In this document: positions 1 through 9,378 of the stretch, in pieces
How the letters are laid out: each line of letters begins with the position of its first letter
Position numbering within the stretch: the stretch's first letter is position 1
DNA from: Planctomycetales bacterium
Lineage (GTDB): Bacteria > Planctomycetota > Planctomycetia > Isosphaerales > Isosphaeraceae
Length of the DNA stretch: 64,000 bases
Assembly (NCBI GenBank): GCA_027449865.1
Contig: DAIDKV010000056.1
Span: 1-64,000, forward strand
Direction of reading: 5' to 3'
Program-made: the position numbers and the translations under genes
Notes under the pieces: generated by a model
What the model saw: the letters and a program-made list of their open reading frames with translations, nothing else
Told to the model about the DNA's origin: nothing
Database searches by the model: none

Positions 1-509
1 ATGACGTGGAGCGTGACGCGAAGGCAGAGAAGAAGCGACATGGGTTGGACCACGAGGCGTTCGTGACGCTGCGGCACGAGATGAGGGCGGAGCGATCGCG
101 GCCGATCTTCGAGACGTTGGGGGCCTGGCTGGAGGCGGAGGCGTCGAAGGTGCTGCCGAAGAGCCCGATCGGCGAGGCGATCTCGTATGCGCGGAACCAC
201 TGGTCGGCGCTGGTGCGACCGCTGGAGGCGGGTTTTTTGGAGTTGGACAACGGGGCGTGCGAGCGGGCGTTCAAGCCGGTGGCGCTGGGACGGAAGAACT
301 GGCTGTTCGCCGGGAGCGACGAGGGGGCCCGAAGAGCGGCGGTGCTGATGAGCCTCTGCACGACGTGCAAGGAACTGGAGATCGACCCGCAAGCGTACCT
401 CCGCGATGTGCTGGAGCGGGTGAGCACACATCCGGCGAGCCGGATCGAGGAGCTGCTACCCGATCGCTGGAAGGAACTGCGCCAGGTCGCCGACGCCGCC
501 CGGGCCTGA
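1..509 (+). CDS. IS66 family transposase, C-terminal part (cut by window edge)
   Basis: The reading frame is open to the left edge, so only the last ~168 residues are visible. The segment matches the C-terminal half of IS66 transposases: a SPIGEA..YARNHW block, then LDNGACERAFKPVALGRKNW, whose Glu in CER corresponds to the last acidic residue of the DDE triad, then GSDEGARRAAVLMSL, a DPQAYLRDVL block and the terminal LLPDRW. The visible part has no internal stop, so the copy may be intact beyond the edge. No IS66 helper genes (TnpA/TnpB) or terminal inverted repeat could be identified to its right. Confidence 0.9.
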   Translation, partial: DVERDAKAEKKRHGLDHEAFVTLRHEMRAERSRPIFETLGAWLEAEASKVLPKSPIGEAISYARNHWSALVRPLEAGFLELDNGACERAFKPVALGRKNWLFAGSDEGARRAAVLMSLCTTCKELEIDPQAYLRDVLERVSTHPASRIEELLPDRWKELRQVADAARA

Positions 510-1163
510 GGGCTGTTGACCGCAGTTGAGGCCGGGGGACTCCTCGCTGAGGAGGATGTCGGACCGGGCACTCTCGCCCGCTCAGGCCGGCACGGTCATC
601 GCGTCGGGCCAACGCGGCCCGATCGCTAAAATCGACCTGGGACGACGCGTCCAGACCGTTCGCCGGCGCATCATCTCATGCCGAGCGGCGTCCTTGAAGA
701 TGTGGTTCACCGGACGGACACAGATCGCTCGCGAGAACGCCGCAGCCCGCCATTACGAAAACAGGGTTTCGCCGCTGTACTGGGCGGTGAACGGCGAGAA
801 GCAAATCCGGGTTCTCGTGCAGCTTGTCCGAGACAGGCCAACCAGTTTTGATGCTGACTTCGGCGCTCCAGTCGCCACGGTTCGCCACGAGATCTGGCAA
901 TACACGCGCAGTTATAGCAGCTGGACAAAAGACCGAAAAACCGAGGTTCTCGATCGAACTCTGCTACTGCGGGAGGAATTCCAGCGCTGGACATGGATCT
1001 GGGAGCCAAGGCTCGGCGGGATTGAGGTCAATCGGAAGCCGGTGACGATCGTGTACCGGCTTCCGACGAAGTTCGACCCGCGGAGTTCGCGAGGATGGTT
1101 TCCGAATCGCTGAGGTCCGTATGGAGAGTAGTCCACTGGAGGCGACATCGACGATCGACGTGC
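510..1163. other. Gap with no convincing gene; small hairpin at 540-554
   Basis: This 650-base stretch separates the IS66 tail from the aldo/keto reductase. A 195-residue plus-strand frame spans 526-1113 but matches nothing I recognise and has no good ribosome binding site, so I do not call it. A perfect hairpin CTCCTC-GCT-GAGGAG lies at 540-554, 30 bases after the transposase stop, without a T-run. It may mark the transcript end or the right end of the insertion sequence. Confidence 0.5.
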
Positions 1164-2399
1164 TCAGGTGAAGTAACGCACGGCCCTTGCCGCAATCTCT
1201 GGATAGTCGATGCCGAAGGCACAACCGTCGCGAAGGGTGACGAGGTCGGCCTTCGATACGTCTCGTGCTGTGGCCGGGAGCGAGCGGTACAAGATTCTGG
1301 CTTCGGGATTGCCATCCTGCTCGTAATACGTGACATAGCGGGCAATGTCGCGGAATGCGAAGGATGTCGTGTTCGATTGGGCATCGCAGGACGGGCAGCC
1401 GGGACAGAACGTACGTCGGCAGGCGAGCACGACGTGCCTGAGCTGGTCGATAATGGAGAGATCGAGCGGCCTCGTGTAGTTGCGGGCGGCATCCAGGCTG
1501 GAGCGCATTTGATCCAGGTTCTTCACCGAATTACAAACGGCGGTGATGCGAGGATCGCTCCAGACCGCTTGAAGAAGGGCCTGATGGGTGCTCAATCCAA
1601 GCGCATCGAACTGGGGCAGGCGACGAGGGACGTTGCCCGCATGGCGAAGCGTCTTCATGGCGATCAGGCCGATTCCACGCTCGTGGCAGGCAGTTAGCGC
1701 GCGGTCGAAGACGCCCCCTCGCTCATAGAAAGGGGTGTATTGCACCATGACCGCGTCGAGGAAGCCACCATCGGCAGCGGCTTGAATATATTCTGGCCCC
1801 CCATGGCAAGAGAAGCCGACCATGCGGCACTTGCCGGAACGCTTGAGCGCCTCGGTCACTTTTCGGAACCGATCGCTCCGGGGCCACTCGACCGAGTCCT
1901 TCCCGTATACCTCGGGACAAAGCTGGTGGATAAAATACAGGTCGAGGTAGTCGGTCCCCAGCGCTGCGAGCCGGCGGTCGATCATGTCTAGAAGCTGTTC
2001 GGGCCCCTGACGCGGATAATCCTTGGAGACGAGGAAGAGTTGCTCACGCCGGCCGGGATTCTGTGCAAACCACTGGCGATAGGTTTCCTCCTCTTTCCCG
2101 TGCCCGTATTTCTGGGCGGTGTCGAAGTAGCGGTAGCCAAGGGACCAGGCGCGGGCAATGAGCCTCTGAGCACTATCGAGGTTCATGTCTCCGCCCATCG
2201 CAAGCATCGAAACGTTTGGGCCGTTCCGACCGAGCCGGCGTGTCGGCAGCAGGGCGGTACTCGCCGCCCCATCCTCCTCGACGTCGGATGACTCAGCATG
2301 GACGCCGGAGGAGAGCTTCCCAATACCGAGCGTGACCCCGCTCGCGACTCCAACGCCTTTCACGAAAGCTCGGCGGTTCCACGGCGTGCCTGGTTCCAT
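1164..2399 (-). CDS. Tat-exported aldo/keto reductase with C-terminal Cys cluster
   Basis: 411 residues. The start is placed at the ATG beginning MEPGTPWNRRAFVKG because a twin-arginine motif (NRRAFVKG) followed by a hydrophobic stretch begins there; a longer frame would bury it. The AKR tetrad is visible: Asp and Tyr in YFDTAQKYG, Lys in LVSKDYP, His in YFIHQL. Residues near the end hold CRRTFCPGCPSC, comparable to the ferredoxin-like cysteine tail of one AKR subgroup. It is therefore probably a periplasmic NAD(P)-linked or Fe-S-assisted oxidoreductase acting on a sugar-like carbonyl; the substrate is unknown. It lies 198 bases downstream of the sialidase-like/ThuA gene on the same strand. 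Confidence 0.85.
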   Translation of the reverse strand: MEPGTPWNRRAFVKGVGVASGVTLGIGKLSSGVHAESSDVEEDGAASTALLPTRRLGRNGPNVSMLAMGGDMNLDSAQRLIARAWSLGYRYFDTAQKYGHGKEEETYRQWFAQNPGRREQLFLVSKDYPRQGPEQLLDMIDRRLAALGTDYLDLYFIHQLCPEVYGKDSVEWPRSDRFRKVTEALKRSGKCRMVGFSCHGGPEYIQAAADGGFLDAVMVQYTPFYERGGVFDRALTACHERGIGLIAMKTLRHAGNVPRRLPQFDALGLSTHQALLQAVWSDPRITAVCNSVKNLDQMRSSLDAARNYTRPLDLSIIDQLRHVVLACRRTFCPGCPSCDAQSNTTSFAFRDIARYVTYYEQDGNPEARILYRSLPATARDVSKADLVTLRDGCAFGIDYPEIAARAVRYFT

Positions 2400-2597
2400 G
2401 ATCGCTTTGTCTCCGAAAGAATGATCGTGGGGGGGAGAAAAGACCCCGAACGAGATTCTCAACGAGGAGTTTGATCCAAACTAGCCCCTCAAATTTAACG
2501 GATCATGCGATGTTTCACAATAGAGGAGTCTGATGAAAGGTGAGGCAAATGTCCGAAGCGAATTTGGACGCCGCAAGGAACGGGTTCCGTTCGCCCG

Positions 2598-4595
2598 TCA
2601 TGGCCGCAGAGAGATTGCGTTCGGGGTAGGGAAATCTGGGGGAGTGGTCTTACCAGGATCTCGCCCGGCCAGCCATTTGAGAGCGCGAACCAGGATCGTC
2701 TGAAATGCGGCGCAGTGCATCCCCTTCGGATCGGCCTGGTTATACCAAACATGACCATACGTAGAAACGAAAACATGCCCCTTACCGTATTGCACCGTCC
2801 ATTCGATAGGAAATTGCAGTTTTGTCTGCGGATCTTTTGCATAGGCAAGCGCAGTGAGGTGTTCGGCAGGCCCGCGAGCATATCGGTAGATTTCGATATC
2901 CGCAGCCATCCACGACATGGGCAGTCCGAAATGAATGGGATGCATACCGATCTGATGAACGGTAACATCAAGACGGGGCCCATGCCCGGTCCCGGCACCC
3001 TCTCCAGGTGCAACGAAGCGCAAGGTTTCGTCCGGCTCTACGATGATGGCATTGCCAAAGCTCTTACCTCGCCAGCCGAGACCGATCATCCTATTGTATT
3101 CGGGCCACTCAGCGAACGCGTTGTTGGCTTCGTGGTAGCAGTAGAAACCGCCACCGTCGTGGATGAATTTCTCAAAGGATTTGCGCACCGGTTCGGGCCA
3201 TCCGGGCTTGCCTCCCAGATTGTTGTAGCCAGAGAGCACCACATCGTACTTTGAGAAATCTGGGCGCCAGTTTTCCCACGCAGGATCACCGGCTTTCGAT
3301 GGTGTGACCGTCACGTCCACCTCAAAGGCTCCGTCTCGGGCAAGGATTTGCCTCACCAAACCGAGGCGGTGACGCCAGTCGTGATTGCTCACGCCCTCCA
3401 CGATCAGGAGGCGAATCTTGCCTGACACCTCGTCGGTTTTCGTAGTGGACGTTGACTTTGCCTTCGACAGTTCGTCGAGCTCACGAAGTGTGAACCGGAC
3501 ACTCACGATGTATGGTGGATCTCCCTCAGTCCAGTGCCCATAGGTCGTGGCGACGAAAGTGCCGTCTGGCAATACTTCGAGGCCAGGATAGGCACAATCC
3601 GAGGCCTTATGGTTGTTCATTAGGCGAATCCGATACTGTCCCTCACGACCGGCGACAATGTCATCGTAGGTGCCAACCCAGCCGATCCAATCGCCCCTTG
3701 TTGGGCTTTCGTGAAGTGTGTCGCGGAACGAGACAAAAAGGCGTCCGTCCGTCCCATACTTGCCAACATGCCGGTCGCCGGTCAGCGAGCCCGGAAGCTC
3801 TCTCGGCCTGGTCCAGGTTCGGCCCTCATCGTCGGAGAAGATCACGAAGGAATGAAACTTGCGGCTGTTCTCCCGGAGTAGGACGGCGAGTTGGCGACCG
3901 TTCGGGGAACGGATCAGGCCCGGCTCGCAGAGTTGAGCCGAGGGATGTTCGGCGATGACTTCCGGCTGACTCCAGGTCAGGCCACCGTCGGCCGAGATGG
4001 TCTTGTAGACTCGGAATCGGTCGCGACCGCTCTCTGGATGGAGATATCGGCCATCGTCGTGAAAGAGGGCCAGATACGAGCCGGTTTTCAGACGCTCGAC
4101 GCTAGCCATGGCTACGATGCCGCCAAAGTCCCCGATTGGCTCGAGTGGGGTCCAGGTCTGGCCGTCGTCTCCGGAGATTGCCCGTCGAATCGGGCTGAGA
4201 CCTGAGAAGAGGACAAGCCGATTCTGGCCCTGGGGATCGATCAGCCGATGGATTGTCGGTGTCTCCTTTGAAGTGGACCAGTTCTCCGGTACCGGAAGCC
4301 GGTCGGACCACGTGAGGCCGCCATCGTCGCTTCTCTTCATCACGATTGGACCCCGGCCATGCCCCTTGGGATAGACGATGAAAATCGTCTTGCCGTCTTC
4401 AAGAAGGACGGTGGTGGGATGGCCGAGATACTGGCCTTTCTCTCGGTCGACGATAACCTGACGATGGCTCTGCTCGGCCAAATCGATCAAGGGGATCGTA
4501 TGACCGGGACGGATCGGCGAGGACTGAGCCTCGGCGAGCCGCGCCGGGAGGAGGGTTAGACAAACGAGTGTGAAAATCCGAAAGCAGCCGCTCAT
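2598..4595 (-). CDS. Secreted sialidase-like (BNR) domain fused to ThuA domain
   Basis: 665 residues with a signal peptide ending near residue 23 (AEA|Q). Residues ~30-385 form a BNR/sialidase-type propeller with several Asp-boxes: SDDGGLTWSD, SGDDGQTWTP, SADGGLTWSQ, SDDEGRTWTR. Residues ~395-655 are a ThuA-like domain of glutamine-amidotransferase-like fold: RLLIVEGVSNHDW at its start, then FIHDGGGFYCYHEANNAF, HPIHFGLP and the VFVSTYGHVWY block. ThuA-family proteins act in sugar metabolism, including 3-keto sugar routes. The propeller probably binds or cleaves a glycan; classical sialidase catalytic residues were not verified. A strong GGAGG lies 7-8 bases before the ATG. It is divergent from the DUF1080 gene. 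Confidence 0.85.
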   Translation of the reverse strand: MSGCFRIFTLVCLTLLPARLAEAQSSPIRPGHTIPLIDLAEQSHRQVIVDREKGQYLGHPTTVLLEDGKTIFIVYPKGHGRGPIVMKRSDDGGLTWSDRLPVPENWSTSKETPTIHRLIDPQGQNRLVLFSGLSPIRRAISGDDGQTWTPLEPIGDFGGIVAMASVERLKTGSYLALFHDDGRYLHPESGRDRFRVYKTISADGGLTWSQPEVIAEHPSAQLCEPGLIRSPNGRQLAVLLRENSRKFHSFVIFSDDEGRTWTRPRELPGSLTGDRHVGKYGTDGRLFVSFRDTLHESPTRGDWIGWVGTYDDIVAGREGQYRIRLMNNHKASDCAYPGLEVLPDGTFVATTYGHWTEGDPPYIVSVRFTLRELDELSKAKSTSTTKTDEVSGKIRLLIVEGVSNHDWRHRLGLVRQILARDGAFEVDVTVTPSKAGDPAWENWRPDFSKYDVVLSGYNNLGGKPGWPEPVRKSFEKFIHDGGGFYCYHEANNAFAEWPEYNRMIGLGWRGKSFGNAIIVEPDETLRFVAPGEGAGTGHGPRLDVTVHQIGMHPIHFGLPMSWMAADIEIYRYARGPAEHLTALAYAKDPQTKLQFPIEWTVQYGKGHVFVSTYGHVWYNQADPKGMHCAAFQTILVRALKWLAGRDPGKTTPPDFPTPNAISLRP

Positions 4596-4980
4596 GATGC
4601 TCCCTCCGCAGGTGCCGATCGCACTTGAGGCCGGATCGCTCGATTTCTGGTTCGGCCGTCGAATAGGTTAAACGAGGATGTCTCTGGATTCCATGGATCA
4701 GGCGATTCGGGCATTTTGCCGTTGCCCTGGGGTCCGTCTCAAGCTCCCTGTCTCACCTGGGATACCGATTTCGTTGCCAATCTCCCCGCTATCCCCCCGC
4801 TAATGAAGGGTCTCGAACTTCCACTTGATTCGCTTGAATGAAGGAGTGAGGATCTTGGCTGGCCGGGACCCGCCGGTAGTCAAGGCTTGATGCACGAGGC
4901 AAGGGGCGTAAGAATCGGGACGTTGCCCAGTCGGTGTAGACTCAGCGTGATAGAACCGGAACCCGCCTGGAGGCCTGCCC
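4596..4980. promoter_or_regulatory. Divergent intergenic region between sialidase-like/ThuA and DUF1080 genes
   Basis: 385 bases between two divergently read genes, so it should hold both promoters. I found no clear -35/-10 pair, palindromic operator or small gene. A GGAGG Shine-Dalgarno lies 7 bases before the GTG at 4981. Confidence 0.5.
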
Positions 4981-5796
4981 GTGTCCCGACGATTGCTTGC
5001 GACTCCGCTTCTAGCTCTGGCTCTCCTGATCGACCCAGGGCACCGAGGTTTCGCTGAAGAGGCTTCCGCTCCGACACCGCCCGAGGGTTTCCAGTCGGTC
5101 TTCAACGGCCAGGACCTGACCGGCTGGGAGGGGAGCTCGAAATACTGGTCGGTCGAGGATGGCTGCCTCACCGGTAAGGCCGACGGCACGCTGAAGTTCA
5201 ACCGCTTCCTCATCTGGCGAGGCGGTACACTTCGGAATTTCGAGTTGCGGGTGAAGGTCAAGGTATCCTCCAGGGGCAACAGCGGACTGCAATACCGGGG
5301 CAGAGAGCGGCCTGATCTCGGCGAGTCGGTCGTTACTGGGTATCAGTGTGATGTCGTCGCCACCCGTCCCGATTACAACGGGATGCTCTACGAAGAGCGA
5401 GGCCGCCGGATTCTGGCTCACACCGGGGAGAAGGTCGTGATCGATCCGAAGGGCCAGCCCTGGGTGGTGGGTCAATTCCCACTGATGGCATTCCCGCCCG
5501 AGATCTGGCACGAGTACCGAGTCGTCGTTGAAGGGAACCCTCATCGACACTGGATCGATGGCCATCCCACAGTGGAAGTCATCGACCTGGATGAGAAGGG
5601 AAGGATGCTCGAAGGCGTCCTCGCGGTACAGGTCCACGTTGGGCCGCCGATGACGATACAGTACCGGGACTTCTTCCTGAAGTCGCTCTCAAACGACCTG
5701 CCGATGGTCGCGCCTGAGCAGGCGACCATCCCGAAGAATGCCCGAATGGTCGAAACGCAGGGCCACGATGGTCCAAGAAAACCGAACGCGAGCTGA
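4981..5796 (+). CDS. Secreted DUF1080 / 3-keto-disaccharide hydrolase family protein
   Basis: 271 residues, GTG start supported by GGAGG 7 bases upstream. Signal peptide of about 25 residues, then the DUF1080 (3keto-disac_hyd) beta-jelly-roll: GFQSVFNGQDLTGWEG at the start, KYWSVEDGCLTGK, then FELRVKVKVSSRGNSGLQYRG, YNGMLYEERGR and NEYR-type EYRVVVEGN. The family includes hydrolases of 3-keto-glucosides and is expanded in Planctomycetota. Location is expected to be periplasmic. It may work with the nearby AKR and ThuA proteins on oxidised sugars, which is an inference from family and position only. Confidence 0.88.
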   Translation: MSRRLLATPLLALALLIDPGHRGFAEEASAPTPPEGFQSVFNGQDLTGWEGSSKYWSVEDGCLTGKADGTLKFNRFLIWRGGTLRNFELRVKVKVSSRGNSGLQYRGRERPDLGESVVTGYQCDVVATRPDYNGMLYEERGRRILAHTGEKVVIDPKGQPWVVGQFPLMAFPPEIWHEYRVVVEGNPHRHWIDGHPTVEVIDLDEKGRMLEGVLAVQVHVGPPMTIQYRDFFLKSLSNDLPMVAPEQATIPKNARMVETQGHDGPRKPNAS

Positions 5797-5920
5797 GTAC
5801 TGGTTTCTCGCATGGGGCCGGGTAGAAACGTGAGTCCGGCATGAAGAAGCGAGCTTGCCTGGCGATATGGGGGAGTAAGCTAACCGCCAGGGACCAGCGG
5901 TGATTTCTGGGAGCAACCCC

Positions 5921-7378
5921 ATGGGCGATCAAGATCAAGCCGAGCACGACCACCGCCATGCCTTCAACAATTTGAATCCGCTGACGAGAGAAGGACTGGT
6001 GATTCCCAGCCGTCGGAACATGCTCAAGGCCGGAATGGCGGGTCTTGCCGGACTGAGCCTGCCCGACCTCCTCCGCCACCGTGCCCGCGCGATCGAGACG
6101 GGTACTTCTCGGCCTGGCAACAAAGCCGTCATCCTGCTCTGGATGGCCGGAGGACCCAGCCAGATCGACACATGGGATCCTAAGCCTGATCGCCCGCTTC
6201 AGAATCGGGGGCCCTTCGCTGTCATTTCCACCAAAATCACAGGTGTTCATATATGCGAGCATTTGCCAAGGCAAGCGGCGATGCTCGACCAGTTCACGAT
6301 CATCCGCTCCGTTGATGCCCGCCACAGCAATCACGAGCCGAACAAGGTCTTCCAGACAGGCAACCTCGAAGCAGCGCCACGCATCAATCCCAATGGAGAA
6401 ATGTACCCAGCGATCGGATCCGTGGTGGCCAAATACCATGGTGCGAATCAGGCAGGACTTCCGCCTTATGTGGCTTTCCAGACGTCGCGCACTCACGTTG
6501 CACACGCCGGCTACCTGGGACGGCGCTACGATCCGTTCATCGCCAACCGGGCCTCCCGGTTGCCGATTTACTCGAACATTGGTGTGGACACCGGCCGGAC
6601 GACCGACGCCGACTTTTTTCAACTTCCAAAGGGACTGACCCACGAGCGACTGGCCGACCGCCGGTCGTTACTAGAGGGCCTTGACCGGCTGCGTCGCGAG
6701 CTCGACCGCACTGGAGAGGTCGAGGCGATGGATCGGTATGGTCAGCAGGCGGTGGAAATGCTGATCGGGCAGCGAGCGCAGGCGGCCTTCGACCTGTCGA
6801 GGGAGCCGCAGGGCGTCCGTGACCGCTTCGGTACTCACCTTTGGTGCCAGCAGGCGCTACTGGCCCGTCGGCTGGTTGAGGCGGGTGTGGCTTTCGTAAC
6901 GATCGACCTGAGCTACCACCCAGCTTCAGGCACCTGGGATAACCACGGTGATAACATTCCCCCTTATGGAGGTATCAGCAAAGGCTTAAGGCCGCTGTTG
7001 CCGATTTTTGACCGACTGATCACCACCCTGGTATCGGATCTGTCCGAACGTGGCCTTCTGGACGACGTGTTAGTCATCGCCATGGGAGAGTTTGGTCGGA
7101 CACCCATCATGGGCACTCAGGGAAGCACCGACGGACGCAATCACTGGCCGATGGTAATGTCCATGGCGATGGCCGGCGGAGGCTTGCAGCATGGGCAGGT
7201 CATCGGGGCGACGGAGCCCGATGGCGGATTCATCAAGGATCGCCCGGTGACGCCGGGAGACCTCGCGGCGACAATCTACCGTCATATGGGCGTTCCGCTC
7301 GACGCCACATACCAGGACAGAGCTGGACGTCCCCGATTCATCGTCGAGCGCGGAAGCCCGATTTCGGAGCTCTTCTAG
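5921..7378 (+). CDS. DUF1501 family protein with Tat signal
   Basis: 485 residues. I start at the ATG at 5921 (MGDQDQAEHDHRH), which has GGGAG a few bases upstream, rather than 21 bases earlier. A Tat motif SRRNMLKAG starts near residue 33. Hallmarks of the DUF1501 alkaline-phosphatase-like superfamily are present: LLWMAGGPSQIDTWDPKP, ARHSNHE, TWDNHGDNI, GEFGRTP and GRNHWP, with Asp/His residues likely to bind metal. These proteins are very numerous in planctomycetes, often paired with DUF1549/DUF1553 cytochrome-like partners; no such partner is present here. Substrate is unknown. It follows DUF1080 by 124 bases on the same strand and may be cotranscribed. Confidence 0.9.
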   Translation: MGDQDQAEHDHRHAFNNLNPLTREGLVIPSRRNMLKAGMAGLAGLSLPDLLRHRARAIETGTSRPGNKAVILLWMAGGPSQIDTWDPKPDRPLQNRGPFAVISTKITGVHICEHLPRQAAMLDQFTIIRSVDARHSNHEPNKVFQTGNLEAAPRINPNGEMYPAIGSVVAKYHGANQAGLPPYVAFQTSRTHVAHAGYLGRRYDPFIANRASRLPIYSNIGVDTGRTTDADFFQLPKGLTHERLADRRSLLEGLDRLRRELDRTGEVEAMDRYGQQAVEMLIGQRAQAAFDLSREPQGVRDRFGTHLWCQQALLARRLVEAGVAFVTIDLSYHPASGTWDNHGDNIPPYGGISKGLRPLLPIFDRLITTLVSDLSERGLLDDVLVIAMGEFGRTPIMGTQGSTDGRNHWPMVMSMAMAGGGLQHGQVIGATEPDGGFIKDRPVTPGDLAATIYRHMGVPLDATYQDRAGRPRFIVERGSPISELF

Positions 7379-7745
7379 GCTCTTTCAGTTCGCCTACAAG
7401 ATTCTCTTTCTCGCATATCAGACTTTTCTAAAATTAGGCGGGATCTACCAAGCATCGGCCTTGTGCTTCACTTGGTGTGCTTATTTTGCTTATGTGCGGC
7501 CCGAGTATGTCTGCCTTTGGAGCATCACCAACGTGTGCTGGTTCAGCGTGAAATGGAGAAACGAGGATCGGGAGACAAGGCAAACCGTACATTTGAACAT
7601 ATCGAGTCGATTTGACGCCTTCGTGCCAATCTCGAAGGGGAAAGACAGAGCGGCATCGTGCCGCGCCCCTTCGGTCCTGGCCCCTGGGTCGGCGCTCGGG
7701 TCGTGTCGCCACGGAGCCCTATCCTCCGCCCGGGCCACGCTCATT
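7379..7745. other. Gap between DUF1501 gene and IS3 remnant; no gene seen
   Basis: About 370 bases, A+T-richer near 7390-7440 than its surroundings. Frames crossing it on both strands continue out of the transposase remnant or match nothing. No terminal inverted repeat of the IS3 element could be fixed here. Confidence 0.5.
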
Positions 7746-8879
7746 CTAAGGCCCTCCCATGGGCCGGGCAACAAAAGGATCGGAATCCGTCGTCGCAGCG
7801 GCTCGAATCGCTGCACGGGCGGCCTTCCTCCGCTGGCGCGCCGTTTCCAGTTTGCGGTCCCTCTCGGCGATGATCTGCCGGTCACGACCGGCCAGTTTGT
7901 CGGCCGGCGCGACGTAGCCGCTCGCGCTGTGCAGGCGGACCCTGTTGTAAGGCGCCACGAAATCCTCGACGATCCGCCGCTCATCGGCCAGGGATAACGG
8001 CGTCTTGACTCGGATGCACTCTCCCTTGAGGGTCTTGTACCACCACTCCATCTTGCCGTTGCTCTGCGGATAGCATTGTGAATTTCTCATGCGAATCATG
8101 CCGCAGATGCTGTTGAACTCCTTGAACTCCCGGGCGATGAACTGCGGCCCGCTATCCGAGACGACCCGGGGCCGCTCGCCGGGGAAGCGCTCGCGGGCCT
8201 GCTGGATGATCATCTCGACGTCGAGTTCGGTCATGCTCTTGCAGATCTCCCAGTGGACGATGAACCGGCTGAAGCCATCCAGCAGGCTGCAGAGGTAGAA
8301 GAACGTGCCGGCGACGTGGATCTAGGTGATATCGACGTGCCAGTGCTCTTGGGCACACAGGGGTTGCTGGAAGCCCCTCCCCTTGAGCTAGGGCTTGTGA
8401 TGCCGCGGCCTGATCGCCCCGGCCTGGAGCAGGACGCGGTAGACGCTCGATGGGCTGGCGGCGACGACGTCGGCATCGAGCATCATGAAGGCGCGCCGTC
8501 TGTAACCCTCCAGGGGGTGGGCCTGGTGGAACTCGAGGATGGCCGTATTCTCCCACGTTTCGAGCCAACAGTCGCGAGGGACCAGGGCGTTGTGCTCGTT
8601 GGCCAGGCCGTAGTGTGCCCTCCAGTCGTGGAACTCCTCGTTCTTGCGCTGGAGCTTGTCGCGCAGCGCTACGATGGTCCGCTGAAGGTGACTGTCAGGC
8701 GTTCTTGCGCTCGAAGGCCGCCGGGCCGTTCTCGAAGAACTGCTTCTGCCTGAGGTAGAAGAGCGTGGGCGAGAGCCGATGCTCATCGCGGAGGCGGAGA
8801 CAGGGACGTGGTCGATCAGATGACGCCGGAGGATGGCGGCCTTCTATACAGACGCATAGTTATTCCGAGGCTTCCGCAT
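7746..8879 (-). pseudogene. Decayed IS3-family transposase (orfA plus orfB remnants)
   Basis: Reading right to left from an ATG at 8879, an orfA-like helix-turn-helix region (MRKPRNNYASV, then KAAILRRHLIDH) runs into an in-frame TAG and a one-base frameshift near the VPVS segment; another frame continues with DEHRLSPTLFYLRQKQFFENG. The orfB part is in one frame over 7746-8786: an HTH_21-type region, LEGYRRRAFMMLDADV, then HWHVDIT, then the rve core DSGPQFIAREFKEF and Y.PQSNGKMEWWYKTLK. Two in-frame TAG stops cut it, at 8388-8390 and 8322-8324; the latter sits where IS3 transposases have Tyr in DITY. With three stops and a frameshift it cannot encode an active enzyme. Confidence 0.88.
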
Positions 8880-9378
8880 GGGAGAGACTCCTTCCGAGTT
8901 CTATTTTAACTAAGCTCGGCGCGGTCTCGCATGGTGCAACGCTAGGAAGCTTGCTCCCCATGATGTGACTTGGCCCGGTAGCTGACGCACGTCCACCGAA
9001 CGGTTTGAAAGGTTCGAGATCAGAATTCGCGTGACCGCGTGCCCCTGGCCCTGATCAGCGTCTGGTACGCACTTGGATCTCGCCGAGGTTCAAGATCCAC
9101 CCGGAGATGGTCAGCCACACCAGGATGATCGATCCGACAACCGGCCATCCCTTTCCCGAGCAATCGGACCGTTCCACCCCGAGGTTTTCATCCAGTTCGA
9201 GTCTTTACGGCCTGCCGATCCGAGACAGTCGAATCGATGGAATGGTCAGCCTGAGAGAGTCCGAAGACATACGCGAAAAAGCAATTATAACATCATGCTT
9301 ATATTTCTCAATGGATTTTTCGTCCCATTCGTATAGCCATTTGCTCCGTTTTTTCTCCGCGTGACCAACGGCGTTTCG
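8880..9378. other. Gap downstream of kinase gene; nothing recognised
   Basis: About 500 bases between the IS3 remnant and the end of the kinase gene. Short frames here show no known motif. The piece around 9290-9360 is A+T-rich; it could contain the kinase gene's transcript end, but no stable hairpin was found. Confidence 0.45.

Noticed and set aside
526-1113. 195-residue plus-strand frame after the IS66 gene
   Set aside because: No recognised motif, no good ribosome site, mixed composition; left as unassigned DNA.
7746-8786. Amber-recoded functional transposase
   Set aside because: A frameshift is also present and TAG is used as a normal stop next door, so decay is simpler.
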